The notes below the pieces were generated by a model. It was not told where the DNA came from. It saw nothing but the letters and a program-made list of their open reading frames with translations, and ran no database searches. The position numbers and the translations under genes are program-made. DNA of 45,801 bases from Methanoregula sp. (lineage in GTDB: Archaea > Halobacteriota > Methanomicrobia > Methanomicrobiales > Methanospirillaceae). Shown one piece after another: positions 27,696 to 37,735 of the stretch. Location: contig NZ_PMZU01000028.1 of NCBI RefSeq assembly GCF_003170075.1, positions 1 to 45,801 on the forward strand, read 5' to 3'. Each line of letters starts with the position of its first letter. Positions within the stretch are counted from its first letter, which is position 1.

Positions 27696-29846
27696 TTGGG
27701 AACCAATGAACCTCCTTCTGGAAAAAACCGTCCTTTCTCCCATTCACTTTTAATCGCCATGGTTGTTCTTGTCGTCTGTCTTGTCGGTTTCATGACCGTA
27801 TATGATTATATCAATCTCAAAAGCGGTATCGACAATGAATTTTCAAGCCTTCAGAATCAAACTGAAGATAGTATTGCTGCAGCATTACGGCTGGATGATA
27901 CGGCAACCACCATTATGGATGACCAGCTCAACCGGCAGATGATACACGGGTTTAATGTAGTCTTTGCTGAATACAATCGTTCCGGCGGAAATCCCGCGGC
28001 CATGAACCTCGCAAAGGTCAAAGGGATCATTGGTGAGGGGTATGACATCTATGTCATCAACGAGTCAGGTATAATTGTTTATACCACGTATCCCCCGGAA
28101 CAGAACGAGGATTTCCGGAAAATTCCCTATTTTTATGAATACCTGACAAAAGTCAGGCAGTCGCAGGGTTTTTTTCCCGATCGCGTAGTGCATGAGTCAC
28201 TGGACACCGGCAAGTACCGTAAGTACGCCTACCAGGCCACCCCGGATCACCAGTATGTCATGGAGCTTGGCTATGCAAGTCCCTCGTTCAATGAGACCGA
28301 TCTAAAAATGAATGATATGAATAATATTGCTGAATCTGTTTCTTTTAACCCTTATATCGATCAGTACAGCGTTTTTGACATGATGGGGCATAACCCTAGT
28401 GATGACAGCCTGCCGGACAACCGCACAGAATCGTACGTCCTTCAAGTGATCGCCAACCGGCAGACCCTACAAATAGATGATCCCGTGAATCACCGGGAAA
28501 TCCGGTACTTGTTTGTCGATCTGAAAAATCCCCGGTATGGTTCCGATATGAGTCGGATCGTAGAGATCACCTACAATACCGGCCGGGTTCAGGATGCCCT
28601 TAACCATCTCGTGTTCATCCACCTCCTGTTTGGGGGTTGTGCACTCCTGATCGGGTGTATCCTTGCCTACGCATTCTCCCGACAGATGAACCGTCCGATA
28701 GTAAAAATTGCCCATGATGCAGATATTATCGCCAGCGGGGATTTTGAACACCGGATCGGTACGACGCAGGCCCGGGAATTTGTGATCCTTGAAAAGAGCA
28801 TTAATACGATGGTGGATTCGCTCAAGGCCGCAGCTCAGACGCTCAAAGATGAGGAGATCTTCCGCAGGGACCTGATTGACCAGATGCCGGTGGGAATCTT
28901 CCTTAAAAAAATGGATATAGGCAGGTATGTTTTCTGGAACCGGGCAAGCGAGGAGATCTTTGAGCGGCCGGCGACGGATGTAATAGGAAAGTCTGACGAG
29001 GAAATATTCCCTGCAGCAATGGCGGCACAGATAAAAGGAGAGGATGCTGAAGCGCTTGCCTCCCGGGTGGAGATCAAGTATAAGAAGATCACGACAAAAA
29101 TGCACGGGGACCGTGTTATTCATATGATCGTCGTGCCGATCTATGACTCAAAGAGATCCGTGAGGTACATGCTCGGTATCGCAGAAGATGTGACCGATGA
29201 AGCCATGACCCTTAAAAAGGACCTGATATTCAGCATCACCCGAAGTGATATTCTCGATCAGCTTGCCATCATCATGACTTATCTCGAGAGGGCCCAGCTC
29301 AAGACCACTAAAGATGACATTCAGATGTTCTTTGACAAGACCATTGGATCGGTGGAATCCATTAAGAATCAGATTGCCTATGTGGGGGCTCTCCAGGACC
29401 CCTGTTTGATCACACCCGGATGGCAATCAGTACATCAGGCATTTGCCGAAGCAATCCAGATGCTGCCAGAGCACAGTGTCGATATCAGGGCCGATATTGG
29501 AGATACCGAGATCTTTGCTGACCCGTTACTTCCCCGGATCTTTTTTTCCCTTCTGTCCCTGTCATTCCGGCGTGATGGATCGAGACTTTCGAAAATACAA
29601 ATGACCACCCAGAAAAGAGGGGAATCACTCATACTGGTCTACGAGGACGACAGTAGAGGGATCACCACACGTGAAAAAGAGCGGATTTTCGAATTCGGGT
29701 ACCACAACGAAAATATCGTCAGCCTCTTTTTGACCCGCGAACTGCTCGGCTTTACGGGCATCACCATCACTGAAACCGGTGAACCGGGAAGAGGGGCGCG
29801 CTTTGAGATCGTGGTACCGAAAGGACGGTTCAGACCGGGAAAGTAA
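27696..29846 (+). CDS. Membrane sensor of histidine-kinase architecture, phospho-acceptor His missing
   Basis: A 716-residue sensor: transmembrane helix 1 (about 17-36), an extracytoplasmic domain (40-303), helix 2 (about 305-326), HAMP (327-380), PAS (390-500), then a kinase-like core. In methanogen kinases of this type the core starts RHDILNQL; here it reads RSDILDQL, with Ser at 517 (codon AGT 29244-29246). The N-box region (IFFSLLSLSFRRDG) also lacks its asparagine, while G1-like DDSRGI (651-656) and G2-like GEPGRGARFEI remain. It is probably a non-phosphorylating sensor or partner of another kinase. The start TTG 27696 is supported by GGTGAT (27685-27690) five nt upstream. Confidence 0.88.
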   Translation: MGTNEPPSGKNRPFSHSLLIAMVVLVVCLVGFMTVYDYINLKSGIDNEFSSLQNQTEDSIAAALRLDDTATTIMDDQLNRQMIHGFNVVFAEYNRSGGNPAAMNLAKVKGIIGEGYDIYVINESGIIVYTTYPPEQNEDFRKIPYFYEYLTKVRQSQGFFPDRVVHESLDTGKYRKYAYQATPDHQYVMELGYASPSFNETDLKMNDMNNIAESVSFNPYIDQYSVFDMMGHNPSDDSLPDNRTESYVLQVIANRQTLQIDDPVNHREIRYLFVDLKNPRYGSDMSRIVEITYNTGRVQDALNHLVFIHLLFGGCALLIGCILAYAFSRQMNRPIVKIAHDADIIASGDFEHRIGTTQAREFVILEKSINTMVDSLKAAAQTLKDEEIFRRDLIDQMPVGIFLKKMDIGRYVFWNRASEEIFERPATDVIGKSDEEIFPAAMAAQIKGEDAEALASRVEIKYKKITTKMHGDRVIHMIVVPIYDSKRSVRYMLGIAEDVTDEAMTLKKDLIFSITRSDILDQLAIIMTYLERAQLKTTKDDIQMFFDKTIGSVESIKNQIAYVGALQDPCLITPGWQSVHQAFAEAIQMLPEHSVDIRADIGDTEIFADPLLPRIFFSLLSLSFRRDGSRLSKIQMTTQKRGESLILVYEDDSRGITTREKERIFEFGYHNENIVSLFLTRELLGFTGITITETGEPGRGARFEIVVPKGRFRPGK

Positions 29847-30164
29847 CTCATGACAGGTCCATCCCGGCCTTTTACCAGGATCAGATATTACCGTCAGTTA
29901 ACCGTAAGATCATGATTCAAAATGCCGGAAAATACCCGGTCCCGGCATAATACCGGGCGGACGTTCCACGAGAAATGAGATCCCGGAGAAATGATCAAAA
30001 ACGATTAATACGCTCATGGAAGGTTTCAGTCGATACTTCGTGCCTCACTCGCACACGTTGCAGGCGCTCCATAATAAGAGATATTCACTTTTGAAAGCGG
30101 CAGGGTTTTTTTATAAATGACTTATTGAACATTTCACTGCAAAATAAAGAGAAGATCCAAAAAC
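29847..30164. other. Gap after the sensor gene, no gene found
   Basis: About 318 bp between convergent genes. I see a short stem (CCCGGT...ACCGGG, about 29935-29958), a T7 tract at about 30107-30113, and A/T-rich sequence next to metG. No protein or structured RNA can be supported. Confidence 0.5.
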
Positions 30165-32153
30165 CTATCGGATCTTCGTCCCCGGTTCCACCGGCTTCTC
30201 GGGCATGAGGAGCGATGCCGCATCCCCGGCCGCGAGGATCATGCCATTGCTTTCCACACCGAAGATCTTTGCCGGCGCAAGGTTTGTGAGCACAACCACA
30301 TCCTTTCCCACCAGTTCTTCCGGTTTGTAAAACTGTGCGATCCCGCTCACAATCTGCCGTGTTTCTCCCCCGATATCCACCTGTAACTTCAGGAGTTTGC
30401 TTGATTTAGGGATCGCCTCGGCGGCAAGCACTTTCCCGGTCTTCATTTCAACTTTACTGAAATCCTCGATCGAAATCATTGGTATTTTCTCCATTTTTTT
30501 ATTTGCTTCCCGAACGCGCTGCTGGAGCACGGCGTCCAGTTCTGCGATCTGATGCTCTTCGAGCCGACTAAAGAGCGGCGCCGGGGCCTTAAGAGCCCGC
30601 TCCTGGACCGGGCCGGCTGCCTCATCTATCCGGTGGGCTGCCACTGTATCGTCATACCCGAGCTGCGCCCAGCACTCCTGTGCCTTTTCCGGCATCACAG
30701 GCTCAATCAACAGTGCAAGGGCTTTTACGATCTGAACGCTGTTTTTTATCACCTGCCCCGCAGCGGTTCGATCGGTCTTGATCAGTTTCCACGGCGCATT
30801 GGTCTGGATATAGGTATTCCCGAACGCGGCAAGCGCCATGATCGTATCTACCGCGCCTTTGAACTCGTACTCCTGCATCTGCTTGTCCACACTCTCCAGA
30901 CATTTCTCGATTTCGGCGGTGATCGTCAGGTCGACCCCGCCGGCCGGCACCCCACCGTACTCCTTGTGCGCAAAAAAGAGTGTGCGGTACACGAAGTTCC
31001 CCAGAATGTTGACCACTTCATTGTTGATCCGCTCGCCAAATACTTTCCACGAGAAGTTGAGTTCCTTCGTATGGCTCGTGTAAGCAAGCAGATAGTACCG
31101 CAGGTAATCGGCAGGGAGACCCTTGTCGAGATAATCCTCGTTTGTCCAGACCACGTAGCCCCGGGACTTCGAGAACTTATGGTCGTCGACTTTTACCATC
31201 CCGCTTGCAACGACGGCATACGGCTCGCCGTAACCGGCGCCTTTTAAAAGAGCCGGCCAGAAGATGCAGTGGTGGTAGATGATGTCCCCGCCAATGAAAT
31301 GCGTGACCCGGTTTTCCCCGCACCAGTACCGCTTCCAGTCTTTTTTGGCCTTTGCGGCCCACTCTTCGGTAAACGCGATATAGCCGATCGGAGCGTCGAC
31401 CCAGACATAGACCACGAGATCATCGCGGCCGGGGAATTTTACCCCCCATTCGAGCGTGCGGGTGATGCACCAGTCATGCAACTCGTCCTTGATCCAGCCG
31501 ATCGCGTAGTTCTTCGCATTACTCGTGCCATGAAGCCGGTCGAGAAAGGGGAGCAGGTAGTCCCTGAACGCGGACAGTCTGAAGAAATAATGCTCCTGGT
31601 CACGGAACTCCGCCTTTGTTCCGCAGACTTTGCAGACCGGGTCCTTGATCTCACCCGGCTCAAGGTGCTTGCCGCACCCCTGGTCACACTCGTCTCCCCG
31701 TGCCTGCTTGCCGCAATAGGGACAGGTGCCCTCGACGTACCGATCAGGGAGGAAACGCCTGCACTTCGGACAGTACGCCTGGTGGACGATCCGCTTATAA
31801 ACATACCCGTTTTTTACGAGCCTGCTCATGATTTCCTGCGTCCGGTGGTGGTTTACGGGGTCGTCGGTCATACCGAAATAGTCGAAGTTGACCCCGATCC
31901 TCTTGAAGGTCTCATCGAAGTGCCGGTGATACCGCTCGGAGAGCGCCCGGGGAGAGATCCCCTGCTCTTCTGCCGAGACCACGATCGGCGTCCCGTGGTT
32001 ATCCGAGCCCGAGACAAACGCAACCTCTTCCCCCGTCCGCCGCATATAGCGGACGTAGCAATCGGCGGGGACGTACGTTCGCAGATGACCAAGATGGCAG
32101 GGCCCGTTCGTGTACGGGAGCCCGCAGGTAACCAGCAGCGGTGGTTTTGTCAT
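30165..32153 (-). CDS. metG: Methionyl-tRNA synthetase
   Basis: Charges tRNA-Met. The 662-residue protein is full length: HIGH-type motif in [13 protein letters not shown], two zinc knuckles (CPKC, CPYC, CDQGC, CKVC), KMSKS-type KFSKSRG, an anticodon-binding helical domain, and a C-terminal OB-fold tRNA-binding domain from about residue 555 ([20 protein letters not shown]). The OB domain is fused, as in many bacteria and methanogens, not a separate protein. The start at ATG 32153 faces away from the gene at 32197. Confidence 0.97.
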   Translation of the reverse strand: MTKPPLLVTCGLPYTNGPCHLGHLRTYVPADCYVRYMRRTGEEVAFVSGSDNHGTPIVVSAEEQGISPRALSERYHRHFDETFKRIGVNFDYFGMTDDPVNHHRTQEIMSRLVKNGYVYKRIVHQAYCPKCRRFLPDRYVEGTCPYCGKQARGDECDQGCGKHLEPGEIKDPVCKVCGTKAEFRDQEHYFFRLSAFRDYLLPFLDRLHGTSNAKNYAIGWIKDELHDWCITRTLEWGVKFPGRDDLVVYVWVDAPIGYIAFTEEWAAKAKKDWKRYWCGENRVTHFIGGDIIYHHCIFWPALLKGAGYGEPYAVVASGMVKVDDHKFSKSRGYVVWTNEDYLDKGLPADYLRYYLLAYTSHTKELNFSWKVFGERINNEVVNILGNFVYRTLFFAHKEYGGVPAGGVDLTITAEIEKCLESVDKQMQEYEFKGAVDTIMALAAFGNTYIQTNAPWKLIKTDRTAAGQVIKNSVQIVKALALLIEPVMPEKAQECWAQLGYDDTVAAHRIDEAAGPVQERALKAPAPLFSRLEEHQIAELDAVLQQRVREANKKMEKIPMISIEDFSKVEMKTGKVLAAEAIPKSSKLLKLQVDIGGETRQIVSGIAQFYKPEELVGKDVVVLTNLAPAKIFGVESNGMILAAGDAASLLMPEKPVEPGTKIR

Positions 32154-32196
32154 TGAAGGTACTTTTTAGCATGTGATACGTAATAATCCCTGTACC

Positions 32197-32988
32197 ATGG
32201 CAAAGATCGTACCACTGGAGACTCAGGCATTTGGTGCGGAACCCGGGGTGCCGGATATCGCCGCGCTTGCCGACTGGGTCGCGGACCACCGGGGGATTGC
32301 CGCAGACCTGCACGCGTACCGGCTCGACCGGTCGCTTGCGCCGCAGCTTGCGGCAGGCATCACCCGGCCCTGTGCCGGTGGCCTCTTTTGCGGGAACAGA
32401 ATACTAGGGAGTCTCTGCGGCCTTTGCGGTGATACGGTCACTGATGAAATAGGAGTGGAAACCGGCACGATACGTGGGGATGCCGGCCTGATCGCGGCAC
32501 AGAAAAAGGGAGTCTGGTGCGCGATCCCCGCGCCACATGAACTGGGAATTGTTGACGGATATTATCACGATGAAGATGAGTGGAACGATGCGCTTGCCGG
32601 GGCCTACCGCACGGTCATGCGGGTAATGCGGGACGCAGGGACCGGGGGGCACGTGCTCCTCTGCGGGAAGATAAACGAAGCCGAGATCTCTCTGCTTTCC
32701 CGGGAGAATGTTTTCTTTTTCCCGACTGCCCCGGACAAGGAAAGCCTCCGGATCCTTATAGAGCACCAGCGCAGGGTCGCGGCGGGTAAAAAAATGCTTG
32801 AGACCGTATTTGATCTTGCAAACGAGTACGATCTCCACCAGCTGATCGTGATGGATCCTGACGAAGAGGCCATCCGGCTCGCGTTGTCGTACCTTGATCC
32901 GGACCAGGTTATGGCCGGGGGCTACTGCACCGATGCGTGCGACGCGTACTGGGGGAAACTCGTGGAGACGGCAGTATACCTGAAATGA
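32197..32988 (+). CDS. Conserved methanogen protein of unknown function
   Basis: A 263-residue soluble protein, MAKIVPLETQAFGAEPGVPD..., with seven or more cysteines (CAGGLFCGNR, LCGLCGDTVTD, YCTDACDAYWG) and a helix-rich C-terminus (EHQRRVAAGKKMLETVFDLA). I do not recognise the family. ATG 32197 has no ribosome site, and a T-rich TTTTTAGC about 30 bp upstream fits a leaderless start; GTG 32173 is the in-frame alternative. It shares a 43-bp divergent promoter gap with metG. Confidence 0.8.
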   Translation: MAKIVPLETQAFGAEPGVPDIAALADWVADHRGIAADLHAYRLDRSLAPQLAAGITRPCAGGLFCGNRILGSLCGLCGDTVTDEIGVETGTIRGDAGLIAAQKKGVWCAIPAPHELGIVDGYYHDEDEWNDALAGAYRTVMRVMRDAGTGGHVLLCGKINEAEISLLSRENVFFFPTAPDKESLRILIEHQRRVAAGKKMLETVFDLANEYDLHQLIVMDPDEEAIRLALSYLDPDQVMAGGYCTDACDAYWGKLVETAVYLK

Positions 32989-33070
32989 GATGCGTCACCC
33001 CATCAGGTAACCCGGTCAGATGTTCCTGCCAGTACGACGCCCGAAGATTCCCGGTATACTACGGATGAGG

Positions 33071-33080
33071 CATTTTTAAG
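33071..33080 (+). promoter_or_regulatory. TATA box of the PKD-protein transcript
   Basis: CATTTTTAAG is centred about 29 bp before ATG 33105, so transcription should start on or near that ATG, giving a 170-nt segment before the PKD gene. Confidence 0.45.
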
Positions 33081-33104
33081 ACGCCCTTTCACCTTTTGTA
33101 TTCC

Positions 33105-33281
33105 ATGAATGCCCCATCTTTCCACGAGACATTGCCGGTTTTACAGGATGTACCGGGGACTCCGGAGCAAACACTAATAACAACAGGTAATATCAATGTT
33201 ACATTAAAAGAGAGGGATAATATGCAGTTCTCTGGTCTCATCGCATCCCCGGAAAAAAAAGCATCGGACGGTTCAGCATGA
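33105..33281 (+). CDS. Possible leaderless 58-residue ORF coupled to the PKD gene
   Basis: The frame MNAPSFHETLPVLQDVPGTP... to KKASDGSA begins where a TATA box predicts the transcript to start and ends overlapping the PKD start by 4 bp (ATGA). There is no signal peptide or recognisable family. The geometry argues for translation, at least as a coupling leader; the composition is unremarkable and it could still be an untranslated leader. Confidence 0.4.
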   Translation: MNAPSFHETLPVLQDVPGTPEQTLITTGNINVTLKERDNMQFSGLIASPEKKASDGSA

Positions 33282-34867
33282 AAACCACACCAGTGTTTTT
33301 GGGATTCCTTGTCCTTATCACCATGGTATTTCTTGTAAGCCCGGTCTCCGCAGATAAACCTGTGGCCTCTTACATTTCAAATGTATCATCAGGATCCATC
33401 CCGCTATCGGTGCAGTTCATGGACTCCTCCTTCAATTCGCCGACTTCATGGACATGGCTGTTTGGCGACAGCGGAACCTCAACCAGCCAGAACCCGGCGC
33501 ATACCTACACAACTGCAGGCACGTATACCGTCACACTCATCGCTACAAACTCAGCAGGCAGTGATACCCTCACCAAGGCCGGGTACATAACCGCAACGAA
33601 AGCAGTATCAGTTCCCGCCGTATCTTTTATTGCTAATGTGACAACAGGATCCGTGCCGTTCTCCGTGCAATTCCTGGATTCCTCGACCAACTCCCCGATG
33701 GCTTGGGTATGGTCATTCGGAGATGGCGGAGCCTCTACGCTCCAGAACCCGGTACATACCTACACAACAGAAGGAACCTATACGGTCACCCTCACTGCCA
33801 CCAACTCTGCCGGCAGTAACACCAGTTCCCAGACCGGATATATCACTGCAAACATGGTGACAGACACTCCTGAACCATTGTTCAAATCGACGGTAACTTC
33901 AGGATATGCCCCCTTAAATGTCCAGTTTGTGGATGCTTCGAGCAATTCCCCGACGGCTTGGGTATGGTCATTCGGGGACGGCAGTACCTCCACGCTCCAG
34001 AACCCGGCACACACTTACACAACTGCCGGTTCATATACGGTCACTCTCACTGCCACCAACTCTGCTGGCAGCAATACCGTTTCCCGGACCGGATACATCA
34101 CCGTAGAAGCTGCGATCCCTGTATCATCATTTACAGCAAACGTGACTTCCGGCGTTAAACCCCTGGCAGTCCAGTTCACCGATACCTCAACCAATGCCCC
34201 GACCGGATGGTACTGGTCCTTTGGGGATGGCGGAACTTCCACACTCCAGAACCCGGTGTACACCTTCAACTCCGTTGGAACGTACGCCGTTTCACTGGGC
34301 TCCTCAAACTCTGCAGGCAGCAACACCACAACCATGTCAGGGTACATCACGGTCACGAACGTCGCACCCTCCCCCGTTGCCTCGTTTACCTCTGACAGAC
34401 AATCAGGATCCGCTCCGCTCACCGTCCAGTTCACGGACACCTCAACAAATTCTCCGACCGGATGGCAGTGGTCGTTTGGTGATGGAATTCTGAATACCGA
34501 GCAGAACCCCTCGCATACCTACATAAAAAGCGGTACCTATACTGTCAGTCTGATGACAGTAAACACGGGAGGTTACACCACCACCACCCAGCCGGGGTAT
34601 ATTACCGTTTCTGAACCGGTCGAAACGGCGACCCCGACTCCCGTTTCCACAACGATCTCCCTCACTCAGAATACCACCACCGTACAGCCGACAGAGACAC
34701 AGACCGCAGCCGAGACAATAGCCCCACAGGGATCTGAAGGATTACCGTCATGGATATTACTCCTGATCGGAGTTGTGATACTGGTACTTGTCATCAGTGC
34801 ACTTGTTCTTCATGCAGGAGGACGGTCCAGGGGCAAAAAGAGGAGATCGCGGGGCCGGGACCTGTAA
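33278..34867 (+). CDS. Cell-surface protein with five PKD domains
   Basis: A 529-residue exported protein: signal peptide (residues 1-27, ending SPVSADK), five PKD repeats of about 82 residues (each with SVQF-D-S, W-WSFGDG, QNP-HTY, GTYTVTL and GYIT), a Thr/Pro-rich stalk (about 445-485), one transmembrane helix (about 490-510) and a basic tail (GRSRGKKRRSRGRDL) that keeps the C-terminus inside. PKD repeats form surface fibres or adhesive layers in methanogens. Many N-glycosylation sequons (NVT, NTT) are present. No PGF-CTERM sorting motif is visible. It may be translated with the small ORF before it. Confidence 0.93.
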   Translation: MKTTPVFLGFLVLITMVFLVSPVSADKPVASYISNVSSGSIPLSVQFMDSSFNSPTSWTWLFGDSGTSTSQNPAHTYTTAGTYTVTLIATNSAGSDTLTKAGYITATKAVSVPAVSFIANVTTGSVPFSVQFLDSSTNSPMAWVWSFGDGGASTLQNPVHTYTTEGTYTVTLTATNSAGSNTSSQTGYITANMVTDTPEPLFKSTVTSGYAPLNVQFVDASSNSPTAWVWSFGDGSTSTLQNPAHTYTTAGSYTVTLTATNSAGSNTVSRTGYITVEAAIPVSSFTANVTSGVKPLAVQFTDTSTNAPTGWYWSFGDGGTSTLQNPVYTFNSVGTYAVSLGSSNSAGSNTTTMSGYITVTNVAPSPVASFTSDRQSGSAPLTVQFTDTSTNSPTGWQWSFGDGILNTEQNPSHTYIKSGTYTVSLMTVNTGGYTTTTQPGYITVSEPVETATPTPVSTTISLTQNTTTVQPTETQTAAETIAPQGSEGLPSWILLLIGVVILVLVISALVLHAGGRSRGKKRRSRGRDL

Positions 34868-34964
34868 GGCAGTTCCTTTGCCACCCCCGGGGTTCGCCTC
34901 CTTTTTATAATAGAGGATGATCGTTTCCGGTTACCAGAAGAAATTTCGGGAATATCCCCTTACA

Positions 34965-36458
34965 TTATGCCATTTTTTCCCGGCTGATGCATTCGAAATC
35001 GATAAACCCGTTATACGGGTCGGTCTTTATAAGCCGGACACGCACTTTCTGGCCGACATTAAGTCCCTGCTCGCCCTTCACGACCCGGCCTTCGGCCGGT
35101 GGTGTAAGCAGCCTGACATAGGTTCCCTTGTCCGCTGCGCCGGTCACAAGGGCGTCGAAGGTCTTGCCGATACTGTCCTCAAGCAGCAGGGCAGCAACGG
35201 ACTTCCGCATGAACCGTTTGACCTTCTTTGACGCTTTCTCCCGGTCGGTCAGCCACAGGGCCTGATCGGAGAGATCTGCTGCTGAATAAGGACCGGGTTT
35301 CCCCATCAGGATCGCTTTTGCCTGGCGCTGGTTGATGATATCCACGTAGCGCCGGTTCGGTGCCGTCGCATGTGTGTAATCGATGACCGCGAGGGCAAAG
35401 TGACCGACCGGCGTAGCACCCGGTTCAAGCATCATGTACTCGCCGGGCCCCATCAGTTTTATCACGGCAAGGGACAGGTCGGGAAAATGAAGAGGATCCG
35501 CGGTTTTTTCCTTTATGAGGAATTTTGCAAGCGCTTTTGCATCTGGCTTCTCCGGCAGGGTCTCCCCGAAGGTGGCAGCAGTAAGGATGATGCCGGCCCA
35601 GTTCCTTGGCGTCTTTACGACTCTCTGGATCATAGGCACACCGGCAGCACCCAACCGGGCGACCATCGTCCCATTTGCCGCGACCATAAACTCCTCAATT
35701 AAGGCCCGGGCCGGGTTCGGTGTCAGGGCAACAAGCCCCCTTACCTCGCCGTTTTCCATGACCACTTCGGGCTCTACGGTATCAAACTCAAGTGCTCCCT
35801 CGTCACGGCGATATTTCCGCAGAATTTGCGCCGCTTCGTTCTGGAGACGGAGCTGCTCTTCGAGTCCCGGGACATCCTGTATGCCCTTCGGGAGGGGGCC
35901 TGTACCCTCCAGCCACTCTCCCACAGTCTCGTACACGAGTTTTGCCTTGTTGCGGACCAGTGCCCGGTATACATCTCCGGGGGAGAAACTCCCGTCAGGG
36001 TGGACTAAAAACTCAATAATAACGGCCAGTCTGTCTTTTCCCTGCAGGAGCGAGGTGATCCCGTGGGAGAGCCGGTCGGGCAGCATGGGAAAGGTGAGGA
36101 CGCCGGTATAGACCGAGGTCCCGTTGTGGGCCGCATACTCATCTGTGGGTGACCGCTTTTGTACATAGGAGTCGACGTCTGCGATGGCGACCTGAACCCG
36201 GATCGTGCCGTCAGGATTGCGCTCGCAGTATTCAAGCTGATCGAGATCCTGTGAATCGTGATTATCAATCGATGACCACAGGAGCGTGCGAAGGTCGCGC
36301 ATGTCCTTTGGTATATCAAAAAAGGTCCGCTCCTGCATCGCGTTGACTTCATCCATCACATTCTGGGGAAACCGTGGTTCAAAACCGTATTTTTCCATCG
36401 CATGCCACGCGATAGTTTTGAGATCGATGTCGTGGAGATGCGGCCGTTGGTTTTTCAT
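34965..36458 (-). CDS. RNB-domain (RNase II/R family) exoribonuclease
   Basis: A 497-residue protein dominated by the RNB catalytic domain, which degrades RNA 3' to 5'. The metal-binding block reads IDNHDSQDLDQLEY: aspartates 65, 71 and 73 match three of the four RNase II aspartates, but the fourth is Gln 74. Further RNB blocks are FPMLPDRLSHGITSLLQGKDR, AANGTMVARLGAAGVPMIQR and YTHATAPNRRYVDIINQRQ. A short C-terminal S1-like segment (RLLTPPAEGRVVKGEQGLNV, then KVRVRLI) follows. It lacks the cold-shock domains of full RNase R. RNB proteins occur in some methanogens alongside the exosome. Confidence 0.9.
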   Translation of the reverse strand: MKNQRPHLHDIDLKTIAWHAMEKYGFEPRFPQNVMDEVNAMQERTFFDIPKDMRDLRTLLWSSIDNHDSQDLDQLEYCERNPDGTIRVQVAIADVDSYVQKRSPTDEYAAHNGTSVYTGVLTFPMLPDRLSHGITSLLQGKDRLAVIIEFLVHPDGSFSPGDVYRALVRNKAKLVYETVGEWLEGTGPLPKGIQDVPGLEEQLRLQNEAAQILRKYRRDEGALEFDTVEPEVVMENGEVRGLVALTPNPARALIEEFMVAANGTMVARLGAAGVPMIQRVVKTPRNWAGIILTAATFGETLPEKPDAKALAKFLIKEKTADPLHFPDLSLAVIKLMGPGEYMMLEPGATPVGHFALAVIDYTHATAPNRRYVDIINQRQAKAILMGKPGPYSAADLSDQALWLTDREKASKKVKRFMRKSVAALLLEDSIGKTFDALVTGAADKGTYVRLLTPPAEGRVVKGEQGLNVGQKVRVRLIKTDPYNGFIDFECISREKMA

Positions 36459-36591
36459 TTCAATCGAGTGTAGTTCTCAGTTAAATGCTTAAAAACTTCT
36501 GGAAGTACCGGTTCACAGGATAGAGCGAATCGTCCGCGCCTGTAATATTGTATGCATACAACGGTGAAAGACACATTTTTTTAATTGATCA

Positions 36592-37257
36592 TTATGAGGG
36601 GGTCACCTCTATACTCTCACCGGGGCTGAGGATCTTTACCGTCAGATCCGTTGTCCGTTCGAGGGCTGTTTTGAACGGCACCGGGTCTGCCGCAATCCGG
36701 TCCCAGGTATTGTAGTGGATCGGTATCACGGTCTTTGCCCCGATAAAATTTGCCGCCATCATCGCTTCCCTTGTCCCCATCGTATATCTCCCACCAATGG
36801 GAAGGAGCGCGATATCGGGATGATACAATTCCCCGATCAGTTTCATATCCGAGAAAAGCGCGGTGTCTCCCGCGTGGTACACTGAAACGCCGTCCATCCG
36901 GATCACGTAACCTGCTGCGGCACCACCGGGAAGGTTGCCTGCGGCCGAGTCGATCCCGGCTGAATGCACTGCAGGAGTCATGGTAAAGGAGACCCCGCCA
37001 ACGGTGATCGTCCCCCCGAGGTTCATCCCTTCGGCTGGGACGCCCCTGGCCTCGAGGTAACGGGCAATCTCACTGATGGCGACCACGGTTTTTCCAAGTG
37101 CCACCACCTCACCAAGATGATCGTGGTGCCCGTGGGTGACCGCAACGATATCCGGGCACGTGGATGCGACACTGCCTTCAGGCACGAAGGGATCGATCAG
37201 GACTTTTTGTGTGCCCGAAAGTAACACGCATGAATGGCCAAGCCAGGTAAGATGCAT
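36592..37257 (-). CDS. UPF0173 metal-dependent hydrolase
   Basis: A 221-residue metallo-beta-lactamase-fold protein with the metal motif HGHHDH (residues 42-47), then SAGID, YHAGDTALFSDM and IPIHYNTW, the full UPF0173 pattern. It starts MHLTWLGHSCVLL as in the family, so ATG 37257 is chosen; the longer frame to 37335 adds an unrelated Cys/His-rich head. Substrate unknown; the fold hydrolyses esters or phosphoesters. Confidence 0.9.
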   Translation of the reverse strand: MHLTWLGHSCVLLSGTQKVLIDPFVPEGSVASTCPDIVAVTHGHHDHLGEVVALGKTVVAISEIARYLEARGVPAEGMNLGGTITVGGVSFTMTPAVHSAGIDSAAGNLPGGAAAGYVIRMDGVSVYHAGDTALFSDMKLIGELYHPDIALLPIGGRYTMGTREAMMAANFIGAKTVIPIHYNTWDRIAADPVPFKTALERTTDLTVKILSPGESIEVTPS

Positions 37258-37735
37258 ATATGCAGATAGAGGCGCCGGGGGATGAAATTTTTTATGCAGG
37301 GAGGGTAACTCCTGGCAGCCGCAACCCAGGTGCACCCTGTCTTTTGCAACGATTCGATAACGTTGATGGAACGTAAACAGCTGAAGAGGGCGCTGCCATG
37401 TTTTTTTAGTGCAAAGTGTAAATTACGGCACCTGTTTTACATCGTAAGAATAGCGATATTGTTTGTTGCATGCATGTGCACATTACTGCAACCAGTGAAA
37501 CTTCTTGTTTCTGTCAGCATTTTTCCCGGTTGTCCTGATCCACCGCGGGGGCGACCCAGCAGTTGAGTCTTTCAAAATGGGGGTACCCCCACCCCCCTCC
37601 CTCTTCTTTTTTCAAGTGGGTCTCACCCCATCCCTTACATAAGAACGAGCGGACCTTGAGGAGGCTAAAAACCCATGAACCCTTGGGGAAAATACTCTGG
37701 AAAAACCTGCCCGAAAAAACTGTGATAAAAAAAGT
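37258..37735. other. Gene-free stretch holding repeat copy B
   Basis: About 480 bp. A 78-codon plus-strand frame (37330-37566) lacks a ribosome site and runs into the repeat, so I do not call it. The second half holds the G-run/C-run repeat described separately. Confidence 0.5.
37533..37635. repeat. Dispersed G-run/C-run intergenic repeat, copy B
   Basis: Begins TCCTGATCCACCGCGGGGGC (near-identical to 16998), then the palindrome GGGGGTACCCCC (37579-37590), then CCCCCCTCCCTCTTCTTTTTT and a G/C-run pair matching copy A at 17683-17725. Combining two motifs that are about 700 bp apart near 17 kb suggests a common, decayed source element. Confidence 0.65.

Noticed and set aside
29847-30164. Possible tRNA or small RNA after the sensor gene
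   Set aside because: No cloverleaf, T-loop sequence or stable long stem could be found by eye.
30552-32156. Long plus-strand frames over metG (231 and 295 codons)
   Set aside because: Antisense shadows of an intact, well-recognised metG.
33278-34867. Tandem DNA repeats in the PKD gene as a mobile or CRISPR-like array
   Set aside because: The repeats are in frame, about 250 bp long and explained by the five PKD protein domains.
37330-37566. 78-codon plus-strand frame
   Set aside because: No ribosome site, Cys-rich random composition, and it runs into the intergenic repeat.
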